Assembly (NCBI GenBank): GCA_910588775.1 | Contig: CAJURH010000025.1 | Coordinates: forward strand, 9,327-36,973 | DNA: 27,647 bases | Reading direction: 5' to 3' | Origin: an uncultured Lachnospiraceae bacterium | GTDB lineage: Bacteria; Bacillota; Clostridia; Lachnospirales; Lachnospiraceae | Part shown: piece after piece, positions 17,036 through 24,156 of the stretch | How the letters are laid out: every line of letters starts with the position of its first letter | Position numbering within the stretch: position 1 is the stretch's first letter | Notes under the pieces: model-generated | Told to the model about the DNA's origin: nothing | Databases searched by the model: none | What the model saw: only the letters and a program-made list of their open reading frames with translations | Translations under genes and position numbers: made by a program

Positions 17036-17064
17036 GCGCACTTTATTTTTTATATAAAGTGCGC
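17036..17064. repeat. Perfect 11-bp hairpin after the DUF4179 gene
   Basis: GCGCACTTTAT (17036-17046) and ATAAAGTGCGC (17054-17064) pair completely around a T-rich 7-nt loop, 9 nt after the DUF4179 stop. No T run follows on either strand, so it may be a weak terminator or an mRNA-stabilising 3' hairpin. Confidence 0.5.
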
Positions 17065-17146
17065 TGCGCGAAAGGCATCCTATGGATATTTGCCCCTTAT
17101 ATACAATTTATTCTTCATGATTCTAAGAACAGACGTTTTTTTGCAA

Positions 17147-17178
17147 AAGAAAAGAGTTCGCTCTAAATAAAAGCGAAC
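17147..17178 (-). terminator. Terminator after tRNA-Leu
   Basis: On the minus strand GTTCGCT and AGCGAAC (17172-17178 and 17056 offset by 100, i.e. 17156-17162) form a 7-bp stem with a 9-nt loop. TCTTTTCTTTT follows. It begins about 20 nt after the tRNA 3' end. Confidence 0.75.
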
Positions 17179-17197
17179 CCAGATTCTTATTTTACAA

Positions 17198-17277
17198 TGC
17201 CGCTGATGGGAGTCGAACCCATATGGTTTCCCGCACGATTTTGAGTCGTGTGCGTCTGCCAATTCCGCCACAGCGGC
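17198..17277 (-). tRNA. tRNA-Leu, anticodon CAA
   Basis: The acceptor stem GCCGCTG/CAGCGGC with discriminator A closes perfectly. The D arm contains AATTGGCAGA. The anticodon stem CACGA/TCGTG encloses CTCAAAA, giving anticodon CAA (reads UUG). A short variable arm and the T arm ATGGG-TTCGACT-CCCAT are present. CCA is not encoded. The class II variable arm and anticodon identify leucine. Confidence 0.95.
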
Positions 17278-17313
17278 TTCTATTTTTGATGACCTTTCCT
17301 TGAACCGATATTT

Positions 17314-17342
17314 ATATTAACACAAGTCGAGGCTTTATGCAA
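17314..17342 (-). promoter_or_regulatory. Promoter of tRNA-Leu
   Basis: The minus strand has TTGCAT (17337-17342), a 17-nt spacer and TAATAT (17314-17319), about 37 nt before the mature tRNA. The remaining 155 nt up to the DUF3343 stop at 17499 show nothing else I can name. Confidence 0.65.
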
Positions 17343-17498
17343 GCTTTTTTTACGTTTTCCAGAAAAATATTTCCCGCTTTTTGGTTCCAGGATTTTCTCT
17401 CCCTTATGATGTATTGCAGCCAGTTTTCGCCGCCCTTTTAATCTTCTGGAAAGCTGTTAGAGCGTAATCGGAAAGCTTTTGACAGATAGCCGCTTTGG

Positions 17499-17735
17499 CT
17501 ATATCATACATTCATGCATATCCTGCTCTTCTATATCCGCACGATCCATCACCAATCTAAGCGTATCTCGGGCGTCAAGCCCGGCACACCAGGCCAGGCC
17601 GCAGCCAGCAGAGAGCGCCCTGGGGACGGGAATCAGCCGTCCTGGGGCGTTCTGCTCTTTACATGCCTTTTCCATGGCCATTGCGTCGGCGGTGGTGTAA
17701 AATGTCACAACCAGTTTTAATTCTTTTTTTCGCAT
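17499..17735 (-). CDS. DUF3343 family protein, putative Se/S carrier (78 aa)
   Basis: Small cytoplasmic protein. The central pattern RLIPVPRALSAGCGLAWC matches the DUF3343 family (putative selenium/sulfur carrier-like), with the Cys of AGCGLA as the probable carrier residue and a second Cys five positions later. It begins 11 nt after the TusA-like stop without a strong ribosome binding site, so translation is probably coupled. It is the last gene of the desulfurase-YedE-TusA-DUF3343 operon. The biochemical role of the family has little direct proof; its neighbourhood supports handling of persulfide or selenide. Confidence 0.85.
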   Translation of the reverse strand: MRKKELKLVVTFYTTADAMAMEKACKEQNAPGRLIPVPRALSAGCGLAWCAGLDARDTLRLVMDRADIEEQDMHECMI

Positions 17736-17746
17736 AATTTCTGTTT

Positions 17747-17950
17747 TTATTCGATTACAATTTCAAATTCGGAACCTTTTTCCGTTATAGTTGCCTTTTT
17801 GCCGTGATCTCTGGCATACTTTTCCACATTGGTCTTCTGATGAGCCTCGCTGACCAATACCTTAACGGGACCGTCGGCATTTTCCAATGCCTCAGCAGTC
17901 ATCATAAGGGGTTCCGGACAAGAAAGTCCTCTTGCGTCTACTTCTTTCAT
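17747..17950 (-). CDS. TusA/YedF-like sulfur (selenium) carrier protein (67 aa)
   Basis: A single TusA-fold domain. MKEVDARGLSCPEPLM carries the conserved CPxP motif with the carrier Cys at residue 11, and the C-terminal half has the usual beta pattern (GSEFEIVIE). The open frame continues upstream to 18034, but ATG at 17950 has AAAGAAGG 9 nt upstream and matches the family start, so the upstream part is leader. Longer YedF proteins carry a second domain that is missing here. It lies in the operon with a cysteine desulfurase and a YedE transporter, so it probably accepts persulfide or selenium from the desulfurase. Confidence 0.9.
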   Translation of the reverse strand: MKEVDARGLSCPEPLMMTAEALENADGPVKVLVSEAHQKTNVEKYARDHGKKATITEKGSEFEIVIE

Positions 17951-17980
17951 ATCACAATACCTTCTTTCATTGAGAATATC

Positions 17981-18034
17981 ATGATACCTGTGGACGTGAA
18001 AGCGTATACCACGCTCCTCCACTGTTGGTATCAT
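17981..18034 (-). ncRNA. Structured leader RNA before the TusA-like gene
   Basis: Within the 150-nt gap between yedE and the TusA-like gene a 54-nt element folds into three stacked helices: ATGATACC/GGTATCAT (8 bp, 18027-18034 with 17981-17988), GTGGA/TCCAC (18018-18022 with 17990-17994) and GCGT/ACGC (18011-18014 with 18002-18005). A possible promoter with extended -10 (TGGTATGAT) overlaps its 5' side. No known riboswitch class is recognised and its function is unknown. Confidence 0.4.
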
Positions 18035-18100
18035 ACCATATTACGCCGTCCATATCCAGTGCAGATGCTAATCTTTTGCAGCTTCTGCCCTGTCGCCGCG

Positions 18101-19198
18101 CTATTTTCTGGCTTTTCGCTTATTCGTAAATGCGATTACGAAACATACAATAATGCAGATTATACAAGCCACTTTGCCATTTACAGGCACGGCTCCAGCT
18201 ACCAGCTCCTTCGTTTCCGGATTTATAGCTGTTCCGCTGGCGGCCAGGCCCAGGTTATGGCAGAGAGCGGCGCCGAAGAACAGGCCCAGAACAGTAACAG
18301 CGGCATCGGAAGAGCCCTGTCCCGCAAGGATTAGCTGGCGCAAAGGACAGCCACCTGCTAAAACAGCGGCAAAACCTACCGCATACATGCCGAGGATGTT
18401 CCATAAGAATTCGGAATGGGCGATAACGCCAGGGGCGTCGAAGCCAAGCGTAAATTTGCCCAGAGCCACATTGTATACCAGCATCACTGCAAACAATCCG
18501 AGAATTACAGTCAACAAATCAAAATTTTTCATCAGAATCACATCCCGAATGCTGCCCGCAAAGCACATCCTGGACTTTTGAGCCAGAGCGCCGAAGAGCA
18601 GGCCGCCGCCAAGGGACACCAGGATGGGCGCATGCATGCTGCCGGGGCCTGCCTCGCTGGATTTCAGCAGCGCAGTGCATACGGCCAAAATCAAAATCCC
18701 CACCATAATGGCAGGCAGAATTGCACCGCTGGCAGCGTTGGTCTCATGGGAGCGTCCCAGGCTAAAGCCTCTTTTCAAGGCGAAAGCGCCAGTGGCAACG
18801 CCCAGGATAAATCCAATCAATGCGACCCATGCATTCAGATCCCCTGCAGACATACGGATTACCATACGCAGAGGACAGCCTAAAAACACCAGGGAACCGA
18901 TCATGATGACCATGCCCAGAACAAATCGGATCAGCGGAGAAGAACCAGCCACAGAGCGGTATTCTCTCGTGACGACCGCGATGAGAAAGGAACCGCATAC
19001 CAGACCGATGATCTCAGGTCTTGCATATTGTACCGCTTCCGCCTGATGCATCCCCAGGGAACCGGCCATATCACGCACAAAACAGGCAATGCAAAACGCC
19101 ATATTTGCAGGGTTGCCGAAAAAGGCCAGACATGCCGCTACAAGTCCGCACCCCAAGCCTGCCAGGGCCAGCTTCTTCTTTGAATCTGCTAAATTCAT
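18101..19198 (-). CDS. yedE: YedE-type putative selenium transporter (365 aa)
   Basis: Integral membrane protein of the YeeE/YedE family with about ten hydrophobic segments. The two family repeats are visible around RMCFAGSIRDVILM and GGCPLRQLILAGQGSSDA, and an earlier LGCPLRMVIRMSAGDLNAW forms the matching half. YeeE-type members import thiosulfate; the YedE subgroup is associated with selenium-using genomes and is predicted to move a selenium compound. The start has AGGAGG 10 nt upstream. It lies 30 nt after the cysteine desulfurase stop and before the TusA-like gene, the expected partners. Confidence 0.9.
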   Translation of the reverse strand: MNLADSKKKLALAGLGCGLVAACLAFFGNPANMAFCIACFVRDMAGSLGMHQAEAVQYARPEIIGLVCGSFLIAVVTREYRSVAGSSPLIRFVLGMVIMIGSLVFLGCPLRMVIRMSAGDLNAWVALIGFILGVATGAFALKRGFSLGRSHETNAASGAILPAIMVGILILAVCTALLKSSEAGPGSMHAPILVSLGGGLLFGALAQKSRMCFAGSIRDVILMKNFDLLTVILGLFAVMLVYNVALGKFTLGFDAPGVIAHSEFLWNILGMYAVGFAAVLAGGCPLRQLILAGQGSSDAAVTVLGLFFGAALCHNLGLAASGTAINPETKELVAGAVPVNGKVACIICIIVCFVIAFTNKRKARK

Positions 19199-19228
19199 AA
19201 TACTCTTTCCTCCTAAGTTTAAATTCCA

Positions 19229-20368
19229 TCATCCTTCCGAGGCCAACTCCGTTACCGCCCGTATGGCGGCATCCACTTCCTCCTCTGTATTGTAATGGGA
19301 GAAGCTGAATCTTACCGCTCCTTGTTCCTCTGTCCCCAAGGCCCTATGCATCAGCGGCGCACAATGTCCGCCGGAACGGGTGGATATGCCATATGTAGTG
19401 AGAAGCTCGTCGCTTACTTCAGAAGAATCATAGTCACCGATATTGAGCGTTACAATCGCGCAGCGTTCCCAGGAGCTGAAGTCTCCGTAAACGGTTACGC
19501 CGGGAATATCCCTTACGCCCTCATAAAATCTGCGCATCAGTTCTTTCTCTCTGCCGCGAATGACATCTATGCCTTTTTCCAGCAGATAATCCACCGCCGC
19601 CCCCAGTCCGGCGATTCCGTGACCATTCAATGTTCCGGCCTCCAATGCGGTAGGCATCTCGACAGGATGGCTTTTGTTGTATGTCTGAACGCCGCTGCCT
19701 CCCGATTTCAAAGGGCGCACCGTAAGATCCGGCCGAACGTACAATCCCCCTGTCCCCTGGGGCGCCAGCAACCCTTTGTGTCCGGTAAAACACAGGATGG
19801 CGATGTTCATTTCCTGCACATCAATGGGAAACACCCCTGCCGTCTGGGAAGCGTCCATGATAAATAAAAGTCCGCGTTTGGCCGCAATGCGGCCTACCTG
19901 CTGGATATCTACCAGATTTCCAGTGAGGTTGGAACCGTGGGTGCAGACAATCGCCTTCGTATTTTCTCGAATCTTCCGTCTAAGCTCCTCATAGCTGATC
20001 CGCCCCAGCCGGTCGCTGTCTAAGACCGTCAGTTCCACACCGATTTTTTCCAGCTCGTAGAGGGGACGCAGGGCCGAATTGTGCTCCAGTGCGGTGGTGA
20101 TCACGTGGTCCCCTGGAACAAGCGTCCCCTTTATAGCAATATTCAGACTCTCTGTGGAGTTGGATGTGAAGGCTATCTGTTTTGGGTTTTCAGCATGAAA
20201 CAGCCTGGCCAGTTTTTCCCTAACATCATAAATAATCCGGGAGGCTCCAAGAGATGCGTCGTTAAAACCTCTGCCGGCGTTTCCCATAGAACACATGGCG
20301 GATATAACTGCATCTATGACTGCCTGAGGCTTTCGGATTGTGGTTGCGGCATTGTCTAAATATATCAT
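19229..20368 (-). CDS. Cysteine desulfurase family protein, class V aminotransferase fold (379 aa)
   Basis: PLP enzyme releasing sulfur (or selenium) from cysteine (or selenocysteine) as an enzyme-bound persulfide. MIYLDNAATT is the typical start, at ATG 20368 with AAGGA 8 nt upstream; the frame extends to 20413 without support. His95 in EHNS, Asp172 in MDASQ and the PLP lysine Lys198 in FTGHKGL are present. The catalytic cysteine is Cys336 in SGGHCAPL. The form resembles the desulfurase subfamily often found with selenium genes rather than IscS or SufS of Fe-S operons; no scaffold gene is nearby. It is the first gene of the sulfur/selenium operon. Confidence 0.93.
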   Translation of the reverse strand: MIYLDNAATTIRKPQAVIDAVISAMCSMGNAGRGFNDASLGASRIIYDVREKLARLFHAENPKQIAFTSNSTESLNIAIKGTLVPGDHVITTALEHNSALRPLYELEKIGVELTVLDSDRLGRISYEELRRKIRENTKAIVCTHGSNLTGNLVDIQQVGRIAAKRGLLFIMDASQTAGVFPIDVQEMNIAILCFTGHKGLLAPQGTGGLYVRPDLTVRPLKSGGSGVQTYNKSHPVEMPTALEAGTLNGHGIAGLGAAVDYLLEKGIDVIRGREKELMRRFYEGVRDIPGVTVYGDFSSWERCAIVTLNIGDYDSSEVSDELLTTYGISTRSGGHCAPLMHRALGTEEQGAVRFSFSHYNTEEEVDAAIRAVTELASEG

Positions 20369-20399
20369 AAGTAAATTCCTTTTGATTAAGATAAAATGC

Positions 20400-20466
20400 T
20401 TTGTAAAAAGCATATGTTTACAAAAATGTTATATTTAAGTATAACTGTTTTATATATAAAGGTCAA
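20400..20466 (-). promoter_or_regulatory. Promoter and inverted repeats of the desulfurase operon
   Basis: TTGACC (20461-20466) and TATACT (20438-20443) on the minus strand are 17 nt apart. GTTATA-N6-TATAAC (20428-20445) is a perfect inverted repeat covering the -10 box and predicted start, a typical repressor position. Downstream, TTTGTAAA-N9-TTTACAAA (20400-20424) is a second perfect repeat in the leader; it overlaps an alternative 7-bp hairpin of ATGCTTT/AAAGCAT. Confidence 0.65.
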
Positions 20467-20510
20467 TAGGAAAATCAAATGCATAAATCATAAAATTAAA
20501 TGTTTGAATT

Positions 20511-20545
20511 AAAAAAAGAGGAGCCTTTTTGCCACAAAGCTCCTC
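20511..20545 (-). terminator. Terminator of the cobalamin operon
   Basis: GAGGAGC/GCTCCTC (20518-20524 with 20539-20545) forms a 7-bp stem, and seven T residues follow on the minus strand. It lies 44 nt after the phosphatase stop. Confidence 0.88.
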
Positions 20546-20588
20546 CCTTTTATGCATTCTGTCAATCTTTTTATTTCCAAATTCATGT

Positions 20589-21197
20589 CTACCTGGAGGG
20601 AATATGCGGTATCTTCGCCATCAAGTGAATCTCCTCACGGTTTAATTTCCACAAATCTTCTTCCAACTCAATCACGTATCCACAGCCGTTGTCCACATGC
20701 CACTGGTAATAACTCCGCCTGGGATAGGCATATTCTTCCATTATGCTCATAATATTTCCACCGTGGGTGACCACCGCCGCCGATTTCGCGCCTTTATTCA
20801 TACAGAAATAAACCACTCTCTGGAAGCCTTTCAGGCTGCGCCAGCGAAACGATTCCCGGCTCTCCCCGTTGGGAAAGGGCAATGTTCCGCCGCTGTCCAC
20901 CCACTTCTGGTAATCCAGATTATCCGACAATTCCTGATAATTCTTATTCTCAAAGTCACCGAAGTCGCACTCCGCTAATTCTTCCACGATATGAAAAGGC
21001 ATATGCGGATAGAGAATCCTTGCCGTCTCCACGCATCTGCGCAGGGGGCTGACGAAGACATGTTCCGCCTCCGGATAATAATGTTCTTTGAGAAACGAGA
21101 TTCCTTTCAGGCACAGTGGCTCGTCAGTAACGCCGATATACCGTTTCTTCAGATTCCCTTCCGTAAAAGAATGCCGCAAAAGCGCTAACCTAAGCAT
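20589..21197 (-). CDS. cobC: Histidine phosphatase family protein, probable alpha-ribazole phosphatase (202 aa)
   Basis: Phosphoglycerate-mutase-like phosphatase. The N-terminal motif RHSFTEGN supplies the phospho-histidine (the usual RHG is RHS here), SPLRRCVETA supplies the second arginine and AAVVTHGG the second histidine. In cobalamin operons this family usually removes phosphate from alpha-ribazole 5'-phosphate or adenosylcobalamin 5'-phosphate; the assignment rests on context. The start overlaps the stop of the upstream CobU-like gene by 8 nt, so translation is coupled. It is the last gene of the operon before a strong terminator. Confidence 0.85.
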   Translation of the reverse strand: MLRLALLRHSFTEGNLKKRYIGVTDEPLCLKGISFLKEHYYPEAEHVFVSPLRRCVETARILYPHMPFHIVEELAECDFGDFENKNYQELSDNLDYQKWVDSGGTLPFPNGESRESFRWRSLKGFQRVVYFCMNKGAKSAAVVTHGGNIMSIMEEYAYPRRSYYQWHVDNGCGYVIELEEDLWKLNREEIHLMAKIPHIPSR

Positions 21198-21570
21198 CCT
21201 TAATCACCGTCCCCACTGAGCAGACTACCCGGTGCACCCGGCGCGCCCTCGCCGCCAGATCACAGCTTACCCGGCCCACCAGTTCCCGAAAAGCCCGCTC
21301 TCTGGACTCAATGGGAACCACGCCGTATCCCACTTCGTTCGATACAATAATCAAATCCGGATTTTTCTCCATAATCAGATCCGGCAGGCGGCGCGCATCC
21401 TCGCCCGCGTCCATCTGCCTGCCCAGAAAATTATGGAAGCCATATACGCCGTCCGCCTGTAAAAGCTCCTCCAGCGTACAGTCTTCGCCGCTCACCCAGG
21501 CGGCCTGGGGGAATATTTTCTTCGCATACTCCCATTTTCCCTGGTATGCGCCGCCCACAATCAATTCCAT
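21190..21570 (-). CDS. Short CobU-like protein (126 aa), degenerate P-loop
   Basis: Related to the adenosylcobinamide kinase / adenosylcobinamide-phosphate guanylyltransferase CobU but only about 70 percent of its length. The N-terminal loop is GGAYQGKW: the Gly-Lys is kept but the Ser/Thr that binds magnesium is Trp. The central part with the GMP-accepting His is missing. The C-terminal block VSNEVGYGVVPIESRERAF is very CobU-like. It overlaps cobS by 10 nt and the phosphatase by 8 nt, with GGAGG before the start. It may hold one of the two CobU functions, act as a partner of the other CobU, or be regulatory. Confidence 0.8.
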   Translation of the reverse strand: MELIVGGAYQGKWEYAKKIFPQAAWVSGEDCTLEELLQADGVYGFHNFLGRQMDAGEDARRLPDLIMEKNPDLIIVSNEVGYGVVPIESRERAFRELVGRVSCDLAARARRVHRVVCSVGTVIKDA

Positions 21571-22394
21571 CCTGTACCTCCTATCAACAGCGTCGCCACT
21601 GTCAACGCCAACAACATGCCAAGCTCCACTACCTGCACAAACCAGCCAGCCAAATCCCCGGTGACGCCGCCGAATTTACTCTTGGCCATAAATCCATAAT
21701 AAATATAAATCGCCAAGCCCACGAGCAGGCTAACCGCCCCCGGCAGCGGATTGAAAAACAAAACCGCCGCGCAACAGACGACTAAATAAAATGCCATAGT
21801 CACCGCCACTGTACGCTTCTGCGCCCCATCGGAAAAAGCCGCCGCCAACCCGGTATTCTTAGCCATGGGCCTGGTCACGATTGCCAGACCGCTTAGAGAC
21901 CGGGATATCATATAGACACAGGCGGCCTGGAATAAAATACGCATATCCCCAAAAGAACTTTCCCGCCAGATAGCAAGGGCCACGTCCTGAAACGTCGTAT
22001 ATACGCCCAGACTCAGAGCAAAATACACGCACCCCATAATCACCGCAAAAGCCCCCGCACAGGAATCCTTTAATATTTCCAGCCTTCTCTCCGGCTCCTG
22101 CCAGGAACCCAGCGCATCCGAAGTGTCCAAGAACCCGTCCAGGTGAATCCCTCCAGTGACCGCCACCGGAATCAGAGTGAACACTGCCGCCCCCAGCCCA
22201 AAACCGCCACCGTCCAAATGCAGAAAGGGAAGCAGCGCCATCCACCCGATGGTCAAAGCTCCGCTCACCATTCCCACCAGAGGAAAGAAGCACATGACGT
22301 AGCGCATGTTCTCCTTGCTCCAGGCGCTCTGCGGCATGGGAATCTTGGAATACATGGAAAACGCTATTTTAAAACTGTTCCACAATGCACCCAT
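21561..22394 (-). CDS. cobS: CobS, adenosylcobinamide-GDP ribazoletransferase (277 aa)
   Basis: Membrane enzyme that joins adenosylcobinamide-GDP and alpha-ribazole (phosphate) to make adenosylcobalamin (phosphate), the last assembly step of the nucleotide loop. The signature GGIHLDGFLDTSDALGS is complete, and about six hydrophobic segments cover the rest. Length is slightly above the usual 250-260. The start has GGAGG 7 nt upstream and follows the CobU stop by 10 nt. Confidence 0.95.
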   Translation of the reverse strand: MGALWNSFKIAFSMYSKIPMPQSAWSKENMRYVMCFFPLVGMVSGALTIGWMALLPFLHLDGGGFGLGAAVFTLIPVAVTGGIHLDGFLDTSDALGSWQEPERRLEILKDSCAGAFAVIMGCVYFALSLGVYTTFQDVALAIWRESSFGDMRILFQAACVYMISRSLSGLAIVTRPMAKNTGLAAAFSDGAQKRTVAVTMAFYLVVCCAAVLFFNPLPGAVSLLVGLAIYIYYGFMAKSKFGGVTGDLAGWFVQVVELGMLLALTVATLLIGGTGWN

Positions 22395-22404
22395 TCAAAT
22401 CCTC

Positions 22405-22917
22405 CTATTTCAAACGCAGCGGTATTCCGTAGACCACTTCCACCGCTGACTGGGCCATCTGCACCATCTGGCAGTTTATTGTTCCCAGGTATTTCTGATA
22501 CCGCCGCGTTTCCGTATCGTAAGGCTGGCAGTCGGAAAAAGTTTCATTGGTCACCACACAGAGCCGGGCCGCCTGCTCCTGCATCCAGCGGATTCCATTC
22601 ATAACCGCCTCCACCGTCCGCTCTTTGGCGCCGCCCTCCTGATACATCTCATTGGCCACCAGATTGGACATACACTCCAAAAGAACATAAGCCCCCACCG
22701 GAACCTTAACTTTATCCAGTCCCGTATAACATTCGATTGTCCGAAAACCCTTGTCCTTTCGCATATCCCTATGACGGGCAATCCGCCTGTGGCTTTCCTC
22801 ATCAAAGGGAAACATAGTGGCGATGTAAATCCGCTCTCCCTCCCCATAGGAAAGGATTGTATCCTCCGCGTACGCGGATTTGCCACTGCCACTGCCCCCT
22901 GTAATCACTGTCAGCAT
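22405..22917 (-). CDS. cobU: CobU-type adenosylcobinamide kinase/guanylyltransferase (170 aa)
   Basis: Phosphorylates adenosylcobinamide and transfers GMP to give adenosylcobinamide-GDP. The P-loop GGSGSGKS is at residues 7-14, and the guanylylation region HRRIARHRDMRKDKGF contains the expected His. The usual VSNEVGxGIVP block is replaced by VTNETFSDCQPYDTETRRY, although NCQMVQMAQSAVEVVYGIPL after it follows the family. GGGAGG lies 4 nt before the start, and cobT ends 9 nt upstream. With the short CobU-like gene two genes later, the operon holds two complementary divergent copies. Confidence 0.9.
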   Translation of the reverse strand: MLTVITGGSGSGKSAYAEDTILSYGEGERIYIATMFPFDEESHRRIARHRDMRKDKGFRTIECYTGLDKVKVPVGAYVLLECMSNLVANEMYQEGGAKERTVEAVMNGIRWMQEQAARLCVVTNETFSDCQPYDTETRRYQKYLGTINCQMVQMAQSAVEVVYGIPLRLK

Positions 22918-22926
22918 GCTTCCTCC

Positions 22927-23979
22927 CTAATCCAAAGGCTTGTACTCTTCCATATCGTTGTCACAAAACGTGCTCATTTTCTCATAAACATCCACCGCCA
23001 TATCCAGCAACGGGAACAAAGCCACAGCGCCGGTCCCCTCTCCTAAACGCATGTGTCCGTGAAGGAACGCGTCTTTTTCCAAAGCATCCAGAAGCATCTG
23101 AGCCGCCGGTTCCTGGGACACATGGGAGGCAATCATGTAATCTTTCGCCGTCGGGCACAGACGCGCAGCGGCCAACGCGGCCACGCAGGAAATAAACCCG
23201 TCAATGACCACCGGTATTCCAAGCGCCGCTCCGCCCAGGAAAACACCCATCATCCCGCCGATGTCAAATCCGCCTACTTTGGCCAGCACGTCCACCGGGT
23301 CCGCCGGATCGGGACGATGTTTCTGAATCGCCGTCTCAATGGCCCAGATCTTCTTGTCCAATCCTGCGCTTGAAAGGCCGGCGCCCCTTCCAGTCATAGC
23401 TTCCACTGGCTGATCCAAAAAGACAGCCGCCATAGCGCTGCTGGTGGTGGTGTTTCCAATGCCCATCTCTCCAGTGGCTAAAAGCCCATAGCCCTTTTCC
23501 TTCAATTCTTCTGTGACCTGGATTCCCACTTCAATGGCCTGCACCGCCTGCTCATAAGTCATAGCCGGCTCTTTGGCCATGTTTTTTGTACCGTAAGCCA
23601 CTTTCCTTTTGGGAACAATGGTATCCGTCACCATTCCTATGTCAATGGGAATCAGGTCCGACCCCGTCTGCTTACAAAACAGGCTGGATGTGGCCTGATT
23701 TTTCAGAAAATTCTCCGCCACAATCGCCGTGATTTCCTGACCGGACTGGGTTACGCCCTCCTCTACCACGCCGTTGTCCGCACACATGGAAACCAACGCC
23801 TTTTTCTCAATATGTATTTCCTGGCTGCGGCCGATTCCAGCCATCTGCACCACCAGGTCTTCCATCAACCCCAGGCTGTGGAGCGGATGGGCAATGCTGT
23901 CCCAGCGTTTCCTGGCAGCCTCCATGGATGAATCATCCAGGGGTTTAATTTTCCCAAGGGTTTCTTTTAAAGTCAACAT
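22927..23979 (-). CDS. cobT: CobT, nicotinate-nucleotide:dimethylbenzimidazole phosphoribosyltransferase (350 aa)
   Basis: Transfers phosphoribose from nicotinate mononucleotide to the lower-ligand base, activating it as alpha-ribazole phosphate. Conserved blocks include CADNGVVEEGVTQSGQEIT, GEMGIGNTTTSSA, DGFISCVAALAAARLCP and the C-terminal LRLGEGTGAVALFPLLD with the catalytic Glu. Length is standard. ATG at 23979 has AGGAGG 9 nt upstream. It is the first gene of the five-gene operon; no lower-ligand synthesis gene is present in the window. Confidence 0.96.
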   Translation of the reverse strand: MLTLKETLGKIKPLDDSSMEAARKRWDSIAHPLHSLGLMEDLVVQMAGIGRSQEIHIEKKALVSMCADNGVVEEGVTQSGQEITAIVAENFLKNQATSSLFCKQTGSDLIPIDIGMVTDTIVPKRKVAYGTKNMAKEPAMTYEQAVQAIEVGIQVTEELKEKGYGLLATGEMGIGNTTTSSAMAAVFLDQPVEAMTGRGAGLSSAGLDKKIWAIETAIQKHRPDPADPVDVLAKVGGFDIGGMMGVFLGGAALGIPVVIDGFISCVAALAAARLCPTAKDYMIASHVSQEPAAQMLLDALEKDAFLHGHMRLGEGTGAVALFPLLDMAVDVYEKMSTFCDNDMEEYKPLD

Positions 23980-24011
23980 TCGTATATGCCTCCTGTATTT
24001 ATATTATTTCC

Positions 24012-24056
24012 GGCTGTGGTTCAGCCAATTTTATATCTATTTTACTACAGATTCAA
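24012..24056 (-). promoter_or_regulatory. Possible promoter and small hairpin upstream of cobT
   Basis: Minus-strand boxes TTGAAT (24051-24056) and TATAAA (24030-24035) are only 15 nt apart; an alternative -10 TAAAAT (24039-24044) has no good -35. GGCTG/CAGCC (24012-24026) forms a 5-bp hairpin in the leader. The sequence is too short and lacks the conserved core for a cobalamin riboswitch. Confidence 0.3.
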
Positions 24057-24091
24057 TTAAATTGCCATGATAAAAAACAGGATTCACAAAC

Positions 24092-24126
24092 AGGCCAGGA
24101 AATGGGTATCATCCACTTCCTGGCCT
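24092..24126 (-). terminator. Hairpin terminator after the EF-G-like gene
   Basis: AGGCCAGGAA (24092-24101) pairs with TTCCTGGCCT (24117-24126). After one mismatch, TGG/CCA extends the stem to a 7-nt loop. On the minus strand the T-rich stretch follows only after about 15 nt, so efficiency is uncertain. Confidence 0.6.
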
Positions 24127-24156
24127 TACGCTTTACATTTTCATCCCTATATATCT

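Noticed and set aside
17080..17271. Open frame of 63 codons on the minus strand beginning MAELADAHDSKSCG
   Set aside because: It runs through the tRNA-Leu gene; this peptide is the well-known artificial translation of a leucine or serine tRNA.
17951..18100. SECIS element or recoded UGA selenocysteine codon in the selenium-type operon
   Set aside because: The hairpin is in a non-coding leader and not just after an in-frame UGA; YedE and the TusA-like protein are complete without recoding.
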